NCBI RefSeq assembly: GCF_001552475.1
Contig: NZ_BCRG01000004.1
Coordinates: forward strand, 124,001 to 188,000
DNA from: Microbacterium oleivorans NBRC 103075
GTDB lineage: Bacteria; Actinomycetota; Actinomycetes; Actinomycetales; Microbacteriaceae
DNA: 64,000 bases
Reading direction: 5' to 3'
The position numbers and the translations under genes are program-made. Positions 51,604-60,885 of this stretch are shown one piece after another (position 1 is the stretch's first letter; each line of letters opens with the position of its first letter). Below the pieces are notes generated by a model. The model did not search any database and was not told where the DNA came from. It saw nothing but the letters and a program-made list of their open reading frames with translations.

Positions 51604-52683
51604 ATGCACCGGCTCACGAGGGACGAGGCCCGTCGCATCGCGGTGCGCGCGCAGCTGCTCGATGCGGACCGCCCCGGCGACGTCGTCGAGGTCGCCGAGC
51701 AGATCGGTGCGATCAAGATCGACCCGACGGCGGTCATCGCCCCCAGCGAGCAGTCCGTCTGCTGGACGCGGATCGGCTGGGCGTACGAACCCGGTCAGCT
51801 CTCGAAGGCCGTCGAGGTCGACCGGCTGCTCTTCGAATACGACGGGCACTTCCGCCCGGCATCCCTCCTTCCTGCCTTGCGGGCGATCATGCCCAGCCGA
51901 CGGCTCGGCGGCGCGACGCGGCAGTACCTCGACGCCAACGCGGCGTTCCGCACCGAGATCCTGAAGCGCCTCGATCGGGACGGGCCGTTGCAGGCGTCGG
52001 AGATTCCCGACACCAGCGCTGTCCAGGCGAAGAACGAGAGCGGCTGGTACGGCGCCAATCAGGTGCCGCGCATGCTCGAGCTCATGTCGTACCTCGGCGA
52101 CGTCGCGATCAGCGGTCGCGTCGGGCGTCAGCGGGTGTGGGACCTTCCCGAACGCGTGTACGCGGGGACGGATGCCGCGATGAACCTGGCCGACGCCGAA
52201 GAGGTGCTCGCGGGTCGGCGTCTGCAGGCACTCGGCATCGCGCGGCAGAAGTCTCCGTGGTCCGGCGTCGGCACCGCGGGGGAGGAGGCCGAGGTCGAGG
52301 GGAGCTCCTGGCGCTGGCGCGTCGACCCCGAGGCGATCGCGGCGCTCGACGACGACCCGGGAGGGCGCGCGGCGATCCTGAACCCGTACGACCGGATGCT
52401 GTTCGACCGACCGCGGCTGACCGAGCTGTTCGGCTTCACCTTCGTGCTCGAGCAGTTCAAGCCGAAGCATCAGCGGGTTTACGGCTACTTCGCGCATCCG
52501 ATCCTGGTGGGCGACCGCTTCGTGGCTCTGCTCGACGCGGCTCTCGACAAGAAGAAGGAGAACCTCGTCGTCGCCGCGGTCCACGAGCTGGCCCAGATCG
52601 ACGACGACGAGCGCGAGATGATCCACGCCGAGATCCGAGACCTCGGCGAGTGGCTCGGGGTCCCGGTTCGCGGCCTGGAGTGA
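51604..52683 (+). CDS. YcaQ/AlkZ-family winged-helix DNA-binding protein
   Basis: A 359-residue protein of the HTH_42 family, whose members AlkZ and YcaQ are DNA glycosylases that unhook interstrand crosslinks. Three tandem winged-helix domains fit the length. In characterised members the catalytic motif near residue 38 is Q-phi-Q or Q-phi-D. Here it reads K38-I-D40, so the Gln is replaced. This may be a paralogue with different or no glycosylase activity. The ATG has a leaderless promoter. It ends ten bases before the convergent mannosidase gene. Confidence 0.83.
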   Translation: MHRLTRDEARRIAVRAQLLDADRPGDVVEVAEQIGAIKIDPTAVIAPSEQSVCWTRIGWAYEPGQLSKAVEVDRLLFEYDGHFRPASLLPALRAIMPSRRLGGATRQYLDANAAFRTEILKRLDRDGPLQASEIPDTSAVQAKNESGWYGANQVPRMLELMSYLGDVAISGRVGRQRVWDLPERVYAGTDAAMNLADAEEVLAGRRLQALGIARQKSPWSGVGTAGEEAEVEGSSWRWRVDPEAIAALDDDPGGRAAILNPYDRMLFDRPRLTELFGFTFVLEQFKPKHQRVYGYFAHPILVGDRFVALLDAALDKKKENLVVAAVHELAQIDDDEREMIHAEIRDLGEWLGVPVRGLE

Positions 52684-52693
52684 CGCCGGCCGG

Positions 52694-55687
52694 TCAGCGC
52701 GCCAGTCGAAGGGTGACGAGCTGGAACGGGGCAAGGTCCAGACGCACGGTGCCCGTCGTCTCGCGCAGAGCAGTCGGCTCGATTTCTCTTTCGAGCAGGT
52801 CGGTCTGCGTGACCGCCGCCACAGGGAACCCCGCCTCGATCTGCGCCGTCCGCGCCGAGCCGAGCGCCTCGTAGAGCCGCACGACGACGTCGCCCGATCC
52901 GTCGTCGGCGAGCTTGACCGCCTCGACGATCACTCCGGGCTCGCTCACCGTGAGGAGGGGGGCGACCTCGTCGGCGCCGTGCACGGTGACCGGCGGCAGG
53001 TTGAGGCGGAGCCCCTCGCCGATCGCCGCGGCGACCGAGGCTGAGGGCAGGACCGACAGGCGGAACTCGTGGGCGCCCTGGTCCGCTTCGGGGTCGGGGA
53101 ACAGCGGCGCCCGCACGAGTGTGACGCGGGCGACGGTCCGTGCTCCGCCGTCGGGGCCGGGAGCGCGCTGCACGTCGTGGCCGTACATCGAATCGTTTGC
53201 GACGGCGACGCCGTAATCGCCCTCGACGATGCGGATCCAGCGGTGCGCGACGGTCTCGAACTTCGCGGCATCCCATGTCGTGTTCGCGTGGACCGACCGC
53301 GAGAGGTGACCGAACTGGATCTCCGACTCGGTGCGTTCGGCCCGCACGCGCAGGGGGAACGCGATCTTCAGCATCTTCTGCCGCTCTCGCCAGTCGAGGT
53401 GCATCTCGACCTCGAGCGCGCCCGAGAACGGGTCGACACGGTACCGCTGCTCGACGTGAGACGACCCGAATCGACGGCGCACGACGAGGTCCGCGCCGTC
53501 GGCGACGACCTCGACGACGTCGGTGAGGGTCGTGCCGAGCGCGCCGTCCTCGGCGTCGATGTTCCAGGCGTCCCACTCGCGGGGAGTGTCGCGGAACAAC
53601 TGCAGCACGCCGCCCGGGAAGGCCGGGTCGATCAGTTCGCGGCCGGTGGTGAGGTCGACGGCGCCGACGACGAGGCCGCGCGCATCGATCGCCCAGTGGA
53701 ACCGCTCGTGACGGAAAGTCCAGCCGTCGCCGTACCGCTCGGGAGTGACGGGCAGAACGGATGCCGCGACCGACACCCCGAGCGCAGGGGCACCGGCCAG
53801 CGCGATCGGTGCCGCGTTCGCCGTCAGGGCACGGTCGCCCGCGCCGGTGAGCGAGCGGACCGCGGTGTCGATGATTTCCTGCAGCTCGTCCGCGACGCGC
53901 GCGTACGTGGCTTCGGCTTCCTGGTGCACCCAGGCGATGGAGGTTCCCGGAAGGATGTCGTGGAACTGGTGCAGCAGCACGGTCTGCCAGAGCGATCGCA
54001 GCCGCTCCGCCGGGTAGGTCGCGCCTGTGCGGACGGTGTCGAGCGTGGCCCAGAGTTCGGCTGCGCGGAGCAGGTGCTCGCTGCGCCGGTTGCCGCGCTT
54101 CGTGCGGGCCTGCGCGCTGTACGTGCCGCGGTGGTACTCGAGGTAGAGCTCGCCCGACCACACCGGTGGTTCGGCGTACTCGGCTTCTGCCTCGGAGAAG
54201 AACTGCGCCGGTGAGCCGAGGCGCACGCGCGGCGATCCTTCGAGGTCGGCGGTGCGGCGGGCCGCGGCGATCATCTCGCGCGTGGGGCCGCCGCCGCCGT
54301 CGCCCCATCCGAACGGGACGAGGGAGTGCGAGGCATCCGCCTTCTCGGCGAACTGTCGCTCGGCGAGAGCGAGCTCCGCCGCCGACAGTTCGGAGTTGTA
54401 GGTGTCGACAGGCGGGAAGTGGGTGAAGACCCGGGTGCCGTCGATGCCCTCCCACAGGAACGTGTGGTGCGGCATGCGGTTCGTCTCGTTCCACGAGATC
54501 TTCTGCGTGAGGAACCAGCGCGAACCTGCGGCAGTGATGATCTGGGGGAGGGCGGCCGAGTAGCCGAACGAGTCGGGCAGCCACACCTCGAGCGGCTCGA
54601 TACCGAACTCCTCAAGGAAGAATCGCTTGCCCTCGACGAACTGGCGGGCGAGGGCCTCGGATCCCGGCATGTTCGTGTCGGATTCGACCCACATGCCGCC
54701 GACCGGCGCGAAGCGTCCTGCGGCGACGGCATCCCGCATGCGCTCGAACAGCTCCGGGTAGTACTCCTTCATCCATGCGTACTGCTGCGCCGAGGAGGCG
54801 GCGAACACGAAGTCGTCCTCCGTGCGCATGAGGTCGAGGACGTTCGAGAACGTGCGGGCGACCTTCCGCACCGTCTCGCGGATCGGCCACAGCCACGCCG
54901 AGTCGATGTGCGCGTGTCCGACGGCGGTCAGCTGATGCGCCGAAGCGGATGCCGGGGCCGACAGCGCGGCGCGGAGCTCGTCCCGCCCTGCCTGCGCCGT
55001 GCCGGCCACGTCGTCCGGGTCGACCGCGTCGACCGCGCGGCCGAGAGCAGCCAGCACGCGGGCGTGGCGGGTGCGGTTCGGTTCGAGCTGGTCCACGAGC
55101 CCGCGAAGGGTCCAGATGTCCTGCTGGAGCTCCCACACCGTTTCGTCGAGCAGGCCCAACTCCATCCGGCGCAGTCGGTAGATGGGGTCGTCGCCCGCGG
55201 TCCGTCGGTCGCCGAGCGGGGTCGCCGCGAAGGTGAACGTTCCGGCGACGCTCGGGTTGCCAGCCGCTTCGATCCATAGGTCGATCTCGTCACCGTCGAC
55301 CGGCACGAAGGCGTTCCGCGGCTCGACCGCCTTGACGATGGATCCGTCCGGGCGGAAGACGAGGGCCTCGGCCTGAAAACCGGGACCCGAGCCGTCGAAG
55401 CCGAGGTCGACGACCATCTCCGGGCGGGTTCCGTCGATTCCCCGCCAGGATGCCGGGACCCGTCCGGTCACGTGGAACCAGACCGTGCCCCAGGGGCGAC
55501 CCCAGGCGGTTCCCTCGGAGACCGGCGTGTAGGTCTGTCCGACGGCGTCGCCGAATGGGACCGGCTCGCCGGGCACCTCCCACGCGGCGATGTGCAGGGG
55601 GACGGTCTCACGGTAGAGGGCCGGCGGCAGTCGGTCGCCGACGAGGCGGTCGATGCGCTGAAGCGCCAAGCGGTCGTTGCGGTGCAT
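52694..55687 (-). CDS. Alpha-mannosidase, glycoside hydrolase family 38
   Basis: A 997-residue retaining alpha-mannosidase. The zinc-binding start of the catalytic domain is H258-A-H260-I-D262-S-A-W-L-W-P. The nucleophile is Asp372 in L-P-D-S-F-G-Y-S-A-A-L-P-Q-I. Further GH38 marks are W-G-D-G-G-G-G-P and Q-F-H-D-I-L-P-G-T. The N-terminal 240 residues form the family's accessory domain and the C-terminal half is beta-sandwich. No signal peptide, so it acts in the cytosol on imported mannosides. GGAGGA precedes the ATG. Last gene of a transporter-mannosidase operon. Confidence 0.94.
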   Translation of the reverse strand: MHRNDRLALQRIDRLVGDRLPPALYRETVPLHIAAWEVPGEPVPFGDAVGQTYTPVSEGTAWGRPWGTVWFHVTGRVPASWRGIDGTRPEMVVDLGFDGSGPGFQAEALVFRPDGSIVKAVEPRNAFVPVDGDEIDLWIEAAGNPSVAGTFTFAATPLGDRRTAGDDPIYRLRRMELGLLDETVWELQQDIWTLRGLVDQLEPNRTRHARVLAALGRAVDAVDPDDVAGTAQAGRDELRAALSAPASASAHQLTAVGHAHIDSAWLWPIRETVRKVARTFSNVLDLMRTEDDFVFAASSAQQYAWMKEYYPELFERMRDAVAAGRFAPVGGMWVESDTNMPGSEALARQFVEGKRFFLEEFGIEPLEVWLPDSFGYSAALPQIITAAGSRWFLTQKISWNETNRMPHHTFLWEGIDGTRVFTHFPPVDTYNSELSAAELALAERQFAEKADASHSLVPFGWGDGGGGPTREMIAAARRTADLEGSPRVRLGSPAQFFSEAEAEYAEPPVWSGELYLEYHRGTYSAQARTKRGNRRSEHLLRAAELWATLDTVRTGATYPAERLRSLWQTVLLHQFHDILPGTSIAWVHQEAEATYARVADELQEIIDTAVRSLTGAGDRALTANAAPIALAGAPALGVSVAASVLPVTPERYGDGWTFRHERFHWAIDARGLVVGAVDLTTGRELIDPAFPGGVLQLFRDTPREWDAWNIDAEDGALGTTLTDVVEVVADGADLVVRRRFGSSHVEQRYRVDPFSGALEVEMHLDWRERQKMLKIAFPLRVRAERTESEIQFGHLSRSVHANTTWDAAKFETVAHRWIRIVEGDYGVAVANDSMYGHDVQRAPGPDGGARTVARVTLVRAPLFPDPEADQGAHEFRLSVLPSASVAAAIGEGLRLNLPPVTVHGADEVAPLLTVSEPGVIVEAVKLADDGSGDVVVRLYEALGSARTAQIEAGFPVAAVTQTDLLEREIEPTALRETTGTVRLDLAPFQLVTLRLAR

Positions 55688-55741
55688 GGGGGTTCCTCCG
55701 AGCTTTCCGGGGGCGGATGGCGGGCGGGCGGGCTCTGCTGG

Positions 55742-56617
55742 TCAGCCCTTGACGGCGCCCGAGAGGGCGAACGTGCCGCCCAAGCCGCGGGTCACGATCA
55801 TGTAGAGACCGAGGACGGGGATCGAGTAGAGCAGGGAGTATGCCGCCAGGCGCCCGTAGGCGATGGTGCCGTACTGCCCGAAGAAGGCGTAGATCGATAC
55901 GGCGGCGGGCTGCCAGTCGGGGGTCAGGAGCAGGACGAACGGGACGAAGAAGTTCCCCCATGCCTGCAGGAAGACGAAGACGAAGACGACGCTCAGGGCG
56001 GGACGCATGAGCGGCACGACGATCGTGAAAAGTGCGCGCATCGCGCTCGCGCCGTCGACCCAGGCGGCTTCCTCGAGGCTCACGGGCACCGAATCCATGA
56101 AGTTCTTCGTCATCCAGAGCGCCATCGGCAGCGCGCTCGCGGCGAGGAACAGAGCCACCGCCCAGGGCTGGTTGATGAGCCGCAGTTGCACGAAGAGGCT
56201 GTAGACCGGCACCATGATCGCGGTGATCGGGAGGCAGCTGGCGAACAGGACCGAGTACAGGAACGGGGCGTTGAAGCGAGACCGGTAGCGCGACAGCGGG
56301 TAGGCCGCGAGGACCGACACAACGACGGTCACCACTGCCGCGCCCGTCGACAGCACAAGACTGTTGAGGAGCGGACGCAGCGTCAGCTCCGGCGTCAGCA
56401 CCTCGGTGAAATTGTCGAGCGTCGGCTTCGTCGGCCAGGCCACCCGGTAGGTCGCCGCCGAGTCGATCGAAGCGAGCACGACCCAGGCGAGCGGCGCCGC
56501 GAACAGGAGCCCGATGACGATGAGCACGAGGTTCGCCCAGAACCGGGTGGTACTCCGCCGGGGGGAGGCGACCGACGGCGCCCTCACCGGGCGGCGTGCG
56601 GCGGTCGTGGCGCTCAT
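55742..56617 (-). CDS. Carbohydrate ABC transporter, permease 2 (MalG-like)
   Basis: A 291-residue six-helix permease. The EAA loop is L-E-E-A-A-W-V-D-G-A-S-A near residue 185. A basic 25-residue N-terminus precedes helix one. The ATG overlaps the stop of permease 1 by four bases. It lies 54 bases upstream of the mannosidase, so the transported sugar is probably a manno-oligosaccharide or mannosylated glycan fragment. Confidence 0.92.
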   Translation of the reverse strand: MSATTAARRPVRAPSVASPRRSTTRFWANLVLIVIGLLFAAPLAWVVLASIDSAATYRVAWPTKPTLDNFTEVLTPELTLRPLLNSLVLSTGAAVVTVVVSVLAAYPLSRYRSRFNAPFLYSVLFASCLPITAIMVPVYSLFVQLRLINQPWAVALFLAASALPMALWMTKNFMDSVPVSLEEAAWVDGASAMRALFTIVVPLMRPALSVVFVFVFLQAWGNFFVPFVLLLTPDWQPAAVSIYAFFGQYGTIAYGRLAAYSLLYSIPVLGLYMIVTRGLGGTFALSGAVKG

Positions 56618-57558
56618 GTGAGCCCGCCTCTGCGGCGCAGTGACACGACGTAGGCGAGCGAGAAGATCGCGCCGAGGGCCAGCATGACGATCGCGATCGC
56701 GTTGCCGTATCCGATGTCGCCGAACGAGAACGCTTCGGAGTATGCGAGCACAGGGAGCGTCGTCGACAGGTCGCCGGGCCCGCCCTTGGTCATGACCCAG
56801 ATGAGGGTGAACACCGAGAGCGTCTGCAGCGTCGTGAGGAGGAGGTTGGTGAAGATGGTGCCCGAGATCATGGGAAGCGTGATGAAACGCAGACGCTGCC
56901 AGGTGCCGGCGCCGTCGATCATGGCCGATTCGGTCACTTCGGGCGGCACGTCGTCGAGAGCGGCGCGGTAGATCATCATCGAGAAGGCCGTGCCCCGCCA
57001 CGTGTTGGCGAGGATGATCGCGAGCAACGGCAACGAGTAGAGCCAGTTGGGACCCGTCACGCCGACGAGCGACAGCGCCGCGTTGAGTGTGCCGTCGGCC
57101 GAGAGGAACGCGTAGCTGACGAACGCGGCCACGATCTCCGGGAGCACCCAGGCGGTCACGACGATCGCCCCGACGGTACCCGCGACGGCGCGGCTCCCCG
57201 CGCGGAAGAGGACTGCGAGGAGCAGGCCGAGGACGTTCTGTCCGATGATCGCCGAGCCCGCGACGAACACGACCGTGAGCAGGATCGACAGCGGCAGGAC
57301 GGGGTCGGCGAACAACCGCGCGAAGTTGTCCAAACCGATGAACTCGGGCTTGGTGGCGCTCACGCCGGTGAGTGCTCGATCGGTGAGCGAACCCGCCACG
57401 GCCCAGGCGATGGGACCCGCGAGGAAGACGACGAGCAGGCCCGCGGCGGGCAGCATCGGAAGCGACCGCGCCGGCGTCGCCCGTGCACCGACCCTCGTGC
57501 GGGCGCGACGAGGCGTCGGTGCGGCCGGATCAGGATGCGGCGCGAGGGTCGTCGTCAT
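56614..57558 (-). CDS. Carbohydrate ABC transporter, permease 1 (MalF-like)
   Basis: A 314-residue six-helix permease. The EAA loop lies near residue 205 (V-T-E-S-A-M-I-D-G-A-G-T-W-Q-R). The N-terminal 35 residues are Pro/Arg-rich. I chose the ATG at 57558, four bases after the binding-protein stop. The longer open frame upstream overlaps the binding-protein gene and is not coding. No ATPase gene is included, so a shared ATPase is expected. Confidence 0.92.
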   Translation of the reverse strand: MTTTLAPHPDPAAPTPRRARTRVGARATPARSLPMLPAAGLLVVFLAGPIAWAVAGSLTDRALTGVSATKPEFIGLDNFARLFADPVLPLSILLTVVFVAGSAIIGQNVLGLLLAVLFRAGSRAVAGTVGAIVVTAWVLPEIVAAFVSYAFLSADGTLNAALSLVGVTGPNWLYSLPLLAIILANTWRGTAFSMMIYRAALDDVPPEVTESAMIDGAGTWQRLRFITLPMISGTIFTNLLLTTLQTLSVFTLIWVMTKGGPGDLSTTLPVLAYSEAFSFGDIGYGNAIAIVMLALGAIFSLAYVVSLRRRGGLT

Positions 57559-57562
57559 GCGG

Positions 57563-58924
57563 TCACCCGGTGACGACCCCGTCGTCGCCGACGATCTTGC
57601 GGACGGCGTCGTCGTAGGCGGCGGCGGCCTCGGCCGGTGACTGCTGGCCCGTGATGACGGCCTCCGTGGCCTTCTGCGCGGCCACGGAGATCTGCGGGTA
57701 GTCGCTGTTCGCCGGGCGGAAGTGGGTGACCGCGACGGCATCCGTCACCGCTCCTACGAAGGGGTTCGACTCAAGGTACTCGGGCTCCTTCGCGACGTCG
57801 GTGCGAACGGCGATCTGCGCGTTGTTCACGGCGTACCAGAGCGCGTTCTCCTTGTTCACCACCGTCGTCATGAACTCGAACGCCAGATCGGGGACATCGG
57901 TCTGCGCAGAAGCAGCGAGCGTCCAGCCGCCGGACATACTGACCCCGCCGGGCTCTTGGCCGTCCTGCGTCGGGAAGAGTGCGACGCCCATCTTGTCGGT
58001 GTACTCGGGCCAGACGAACTGGCCGCCCTCAGCCCAGAACGACGGCGTGTACGAGCCTTCCACGGTCGCACCGAGCTTGTCCTTCGGGAACCACTCGCCG
58101 AACACCGCCTGCCACACGTTCGGGTCGAGCGCCTTGTCGGGGCTCACCGCGTAGCCCTCGTCGTAGAGCTTCTCGAGGAAGCTCAGCGAGTCGACGAAGC
58201 CCTGAGAGCCGACCACCCACTTGCCGGAGTCGTCATCGTAGAGTCCCTTGCCGTCGCCGGTGCCGTACAGGAGCTCGTAGAAGCTCTGCATGACGGTGCC
58301 TTCGGCGGTGCCGGTGCCGGCGTACATGTTGAAGGGGACGACGTCGGGCTGGCTCTTTTTGATCTCGGCCGCCGCGGCGAGGATGTCATCCCAGCTCTCG
58401 GGCTGCCACGGGGTGGTGATGCCGGCCTTCTTCAGAACGTCCTTGTTGTACCAGATGACCCGGGTGTCGGTCCCGAGCGGCAGTGCGTACGTGCTGCCGT
58501 CCTCGCCCTGGCCGGCCGTGCGACCCGCTTCGTCGAACAGCTTCCAGTCGTCCCACTCGGCGAGCTTGTCGTCGAGTTTGAGGAGGTAGCCGGCCTCGAT
58601 GTCACTGCGCACGGTGAAGGTGTCTTCGTAGAACACGTCGGGAGCGGTGTCGGGCGACGCCAGGGAGAGTTGCAGACGGGTCTTGTAGTCGTCGTCCGTC
58701 GCGGTGATGGGCTCGAGCTTGACCGTGATCCCGTTGTGGGATGCCTCGAACTCCTTCTTCGCCGTCTTCATCAGGGTGTCGAGCGCGGTGAACGATTCCG
58801 TCTTCGAGTAGACGACCGTGACGGTGTCGCCCTGCTCTTGCCCGCCACCGGCGGAGCACCCGCCGAGCACGAGCGCGGCGACCGCGGCTGCGGCGATGGA
58901 CGTGACGGCGGTGCGAACTTTCAC
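57563..58924 (-). CDS. Carbohydrate ABC transporter, substrate-binding lipoprotein (extracellular family 1)
   Basis: A 453-residue binding protein. The signal ends at V-L-G-G-C with Cys23 lipidated. The fold marks are S-P-D-T-A-P-D-V-F-Y-E-D near residue 90, Y-A-L-P-L-G-T-D-T-R-V-I-W-Y-N near 147 and W-T-L-A-A-S-A-Q near 305. It feeds the two permeases and is linked by operon to the GH38 mannosidase. The GTG start follows AGGGGG. It starts 112 bases downstream of the ROK regulator gene on the same strand. Confidence 0.9.
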   Translation of the reverse strand: MKVRTAVTSIAAAAVAALVLGGCSAGGGQEQGDTVTVVYSKTESFTALDTLMKTAKKEFEASHNGITVKLEPITATDDDYKTRLQLSLASPDTAPDVFYEDTFTVRSDIEAGYLLKLDDKLAEWDDWKLFDEAGRTAGQGEDGSTYALPLGTDTRVIWYNKDVLKKAGITTPWQPESWDDILAAAAEIKKSQPDVVPFNMYAGTGTAEGTVMQSFYELLYGTGDGKGLYDDDSGKWVVGSQGFVDSLSFLEKLYDEGYAVSPDKALDPNVWQAVFGEWFPKDKLGATVEGSYTPSFWAEGGQFVWPEYTDKMGVALFPTQDGQEPGGVSMSGGWTLAASAQTDVPDLAFEFMTTVVNKENALWYAVNNAQIAVRTDVAKEPEYLESNPFVGAVTDAVAVTHFRPANSDYPQISVAAQKATEAVITGQQSPAEAAAAYDDAVRKIVGDDGVVTG

Positions 58925-59036
58925 GGGGCCCCCTTGCTCCGAACCATGACGCCCAGGCGGGCTGTCGGGACTCGGTAAGTCAAACGGTTGGAAATAGCGG
59001 AGTCAAGACGGCCCTCGGACCGTGATGGGAATGGAA

Positions 59037-60269
59037 TCACGCCGTCGGAACCAGCAGGGACGTCGGTCTGGGCGTGAGTGCCTCATCGAGGATGAGGCAG
59101 GCCGCGCCGATGGCGCCGACGTCGGAGCCGAGTGCCGTGTCGGTCACGGTCACCGGGTGCACGCCGCGCGCGACGCGGAGTTCGTCGAGGCGCGGGGGCA
59201 CCGTGTCCATGAGGGTTTCGCCGATGCGATCCCACAGCGGTCCACCCATGACGATCCGGTCGACGTCGAGCAGGTTCGACACGACAGCGAGCGCTCGGGC
59301 GACCTGCTCGCTGCACTCGCGCAGGAGCTTCTCAGCCGCCTCGTCGCCGCCGTCGGCGAGATGCACGAGGCGGGTCAGCGCGGCATCCACCTCGGTCGGA
59401 TCGTCACCGCTGCGTTCCGCCGCGATGACACCGCGCCGCTCGGCTTCTTCGATGAGGGGGAGGGGGGCGCAGCTGACCGCGATGCACCCGCGCAGGCCGC
59501 AGCTGCAAGGGAGACCGTCGGGGTCGACGACGATGTGTCCAATCTCTCCGGCGTTGCCGGAGCCGCCTCGGACGACCTCGTCGCCGATCACGAGGCCGAC
59601 GCCCAGACCGGTGCCGAGGTAGAGGAACGCGAAATTCTGGGCGCCGCCGGGGGCGGCGATCCACTTCTCCGCCACGGCCGCCGCGGTGACGTCCTTCTCG
59701 AGCATGACCGTCAGGCCCGTGGCATCCGCGATCGCATCGCGCAACGGCACGCGATCCCATCCCGCGAGATTCGGCGGGTCCAGCACGATGCCGCGCTGTA
59801 TGTCGATGGGGCCGGGGGCTGCGACGCCGAGACCCACGATGCGGGTGCGGTCGATGCCCGAGCCGGCCAGAACCATCTCGATGTCCTGGATGAGTACGGC
59901 TGTGGTGTCGGCGGGGGCCTGCGCAGCAGGGGTCGCGCGCGCGTGGCGGGCGATGACTTCGCCGTCGATGGAGAGCACGACGACGGTGATGAGACCCGGG
60001 TCGAGGTGCACGCCCACGGCGTACCGGCTGCTTCCCACGAGGCGCAGGGTGGTCCGCGGCTTGCCGCGTCCCGAGCTGGTGCGGCCCGCCTCTTCGACGA
60101 TCCCGGCGTCCAGCAGGCGCTGCACGATGTTCGACACGGTCTGCGCGGACAGCCCGGTGGTGTCGGCCAGCTCGACGCGGCTGTGTCCGTGCGACCGGCG
60201 GATCTGATCCAGCACGACCGCCTCGTTGTAACCACCGACGCTGGGTTGGTTTGCTCCGCGTCTGGCCAT
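59037..60269 (-). CDS. ROK-family transcriptional regulator (mannosidase locus)
   Basis: A 410-residue repressor with an N-terminal winged helix (about residues 18-75; V-E-L-A-D-T-T-G-L-S-A-Q-T-V-S-N) and a ROK domain containing G-E-I-G-H. The zinc signature is changed: C-S-C-G-L-R-G-C-I-A-V in place of the usual ending G-C-x-E, so the conserved Glu is missing. The gene lies just upstream of the mannoside importer on the same strand and probably represses it. It is divergent from a GNAT gene. Confidence 0.87.
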   Translation of the reverse strand: MARRGANQPSVGGYNEAVVLDQIRRSHGHSRVELADTTGLSAQTVSNIVQRLLDAGIVEEAGRTSSGRGKPRTTLRLVGSSRYAVGVHLDPGLITVVVLSIDGEVIARHARATPAAQAPADTTAVLIQDIEMVLAGSGIDRTRIVGLGVAAPGPIDIQRGIVLDPPNLAGWDRVPLRDAIADATGLTVMLEKDVTAAAVAEKWIAAPGGAQNFAFLYLGTGLGVGLVIGDEVVRGGSGNAGEIGHIVVDPDGLPCSCGLRGCIAVSCAPLPLIEEAERRGVIAAERSGDDPTEVDAALTRLVHLADGGDEAAEKLLRECSEQVARALAVVSNLLDVDRIVMGGPLWDRIGETLMDTVPPRLDELRVARGVHPVTVTDTALGSDVGAIGAACLILDEALTPRPTSLLVPTA

Positions 60270-60348
60270 GGGTAACCTGCTTTGCTCCGGGGGGCGGTGG
60301 ATCGAGCGTAGCGTGCCGCATCATGCGGGTCGATCCCGCCCGCCCCGC

Positions 60349-60354
60349 TACATT
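60349..60354 (+). promoter_or_regulatory. -10 box of a leaderless transcript (GNAT gene)
   Basis: TACATT, six bases, ATG at 60361. Confidence 0.55.
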
Positions 60355-60360
60355 CGTGGC

Positions 60361-60879
60361 ATGCCCGCTCCTTCTTCCCCCTCCTCCCGCACCCTCGACG
60401 ACGGCGCGGTGCTCCGTGCTGCGGCGCCCGGCGACGAACCCGGTATCCTCGCCGCGATCCGCGCTCTCGCCGTGTACGAGCGTGAACCGGATGCCGTCCG
60501 CACGACGGTCGCCGACCTCACCGCCACCCTGTTCGGGGACGACCCCAAGGCGTTCGCTCACGTCATCGAGCGGGACGGCGAGATCCGGGCGATCGCGGTC
60601 TGGTTCCTCACCTTCTCGACGTGGACGGGCCGGCACGGGATCTGGCTCGAGGACCTCTTCGTCGACGAGACCGACCGTGGTCGCGGCTACGGCTCAGCCC
60701 TTCTCGGCTCGCTCGCCGCGGTCGCTCTCGAGCGCGGATACCCCCGGCTGGAGTGGACCGTCCTCGACTGGAACGCTCCCGCCGTCGGCTTCTACCGCTC
60801 GATCGGAGCGGAGGCCATGGACGAGTGGACGACGCAGCGGATGTCGGGGGACGCCCTCACCGATCTCGCGAGCCGCTGA
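60361..60879 (+). CDS. GNAT-family N-acetyltransferase
   Basis: A 172-residue acetyltransferase. I-W-L-E-D-L-F-V is the strand before the acetyl-CoA loop R-G-R-G-Y-G-S-A-L-L (near residues 108-117), and W-N-A-P-A-V-G-F-Y-R-S-I-G is near 140. The overall sequence resembles spermidine/diamine acetyltransferases, so a polyamine substrate is possible. The leaderless spacing fixes the ATG at 60361. Its stop is six bases from the convergent lipoprotein gene's stop. Confidence 0.87.
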   Translation: MPAPSSPSSRTLDDGAVLRAAAPGDEPGILAAIRALAVYEREPDAVRTTVADLTATLFGDDPKAFAHVIERDGEIRAIAVWFLTFSTWTGRHGIWLEDLFVDETDRGRGYGSALLGSLAAVALERGYPRLEWTVLDWNAPAVGFYRSIGAEAMDEWTTQRMSGDALTDLASR

Positions 60880-60885
60880 GCTGGC

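Noticed and set aside
58925..59036. GACTC...GAGTC inverted ends as a ROK operator in front of the mannoside importer
   Set aside because: The half-sites are only five bases and 26 bases apart, and no second copy was seen. Chance is likely.
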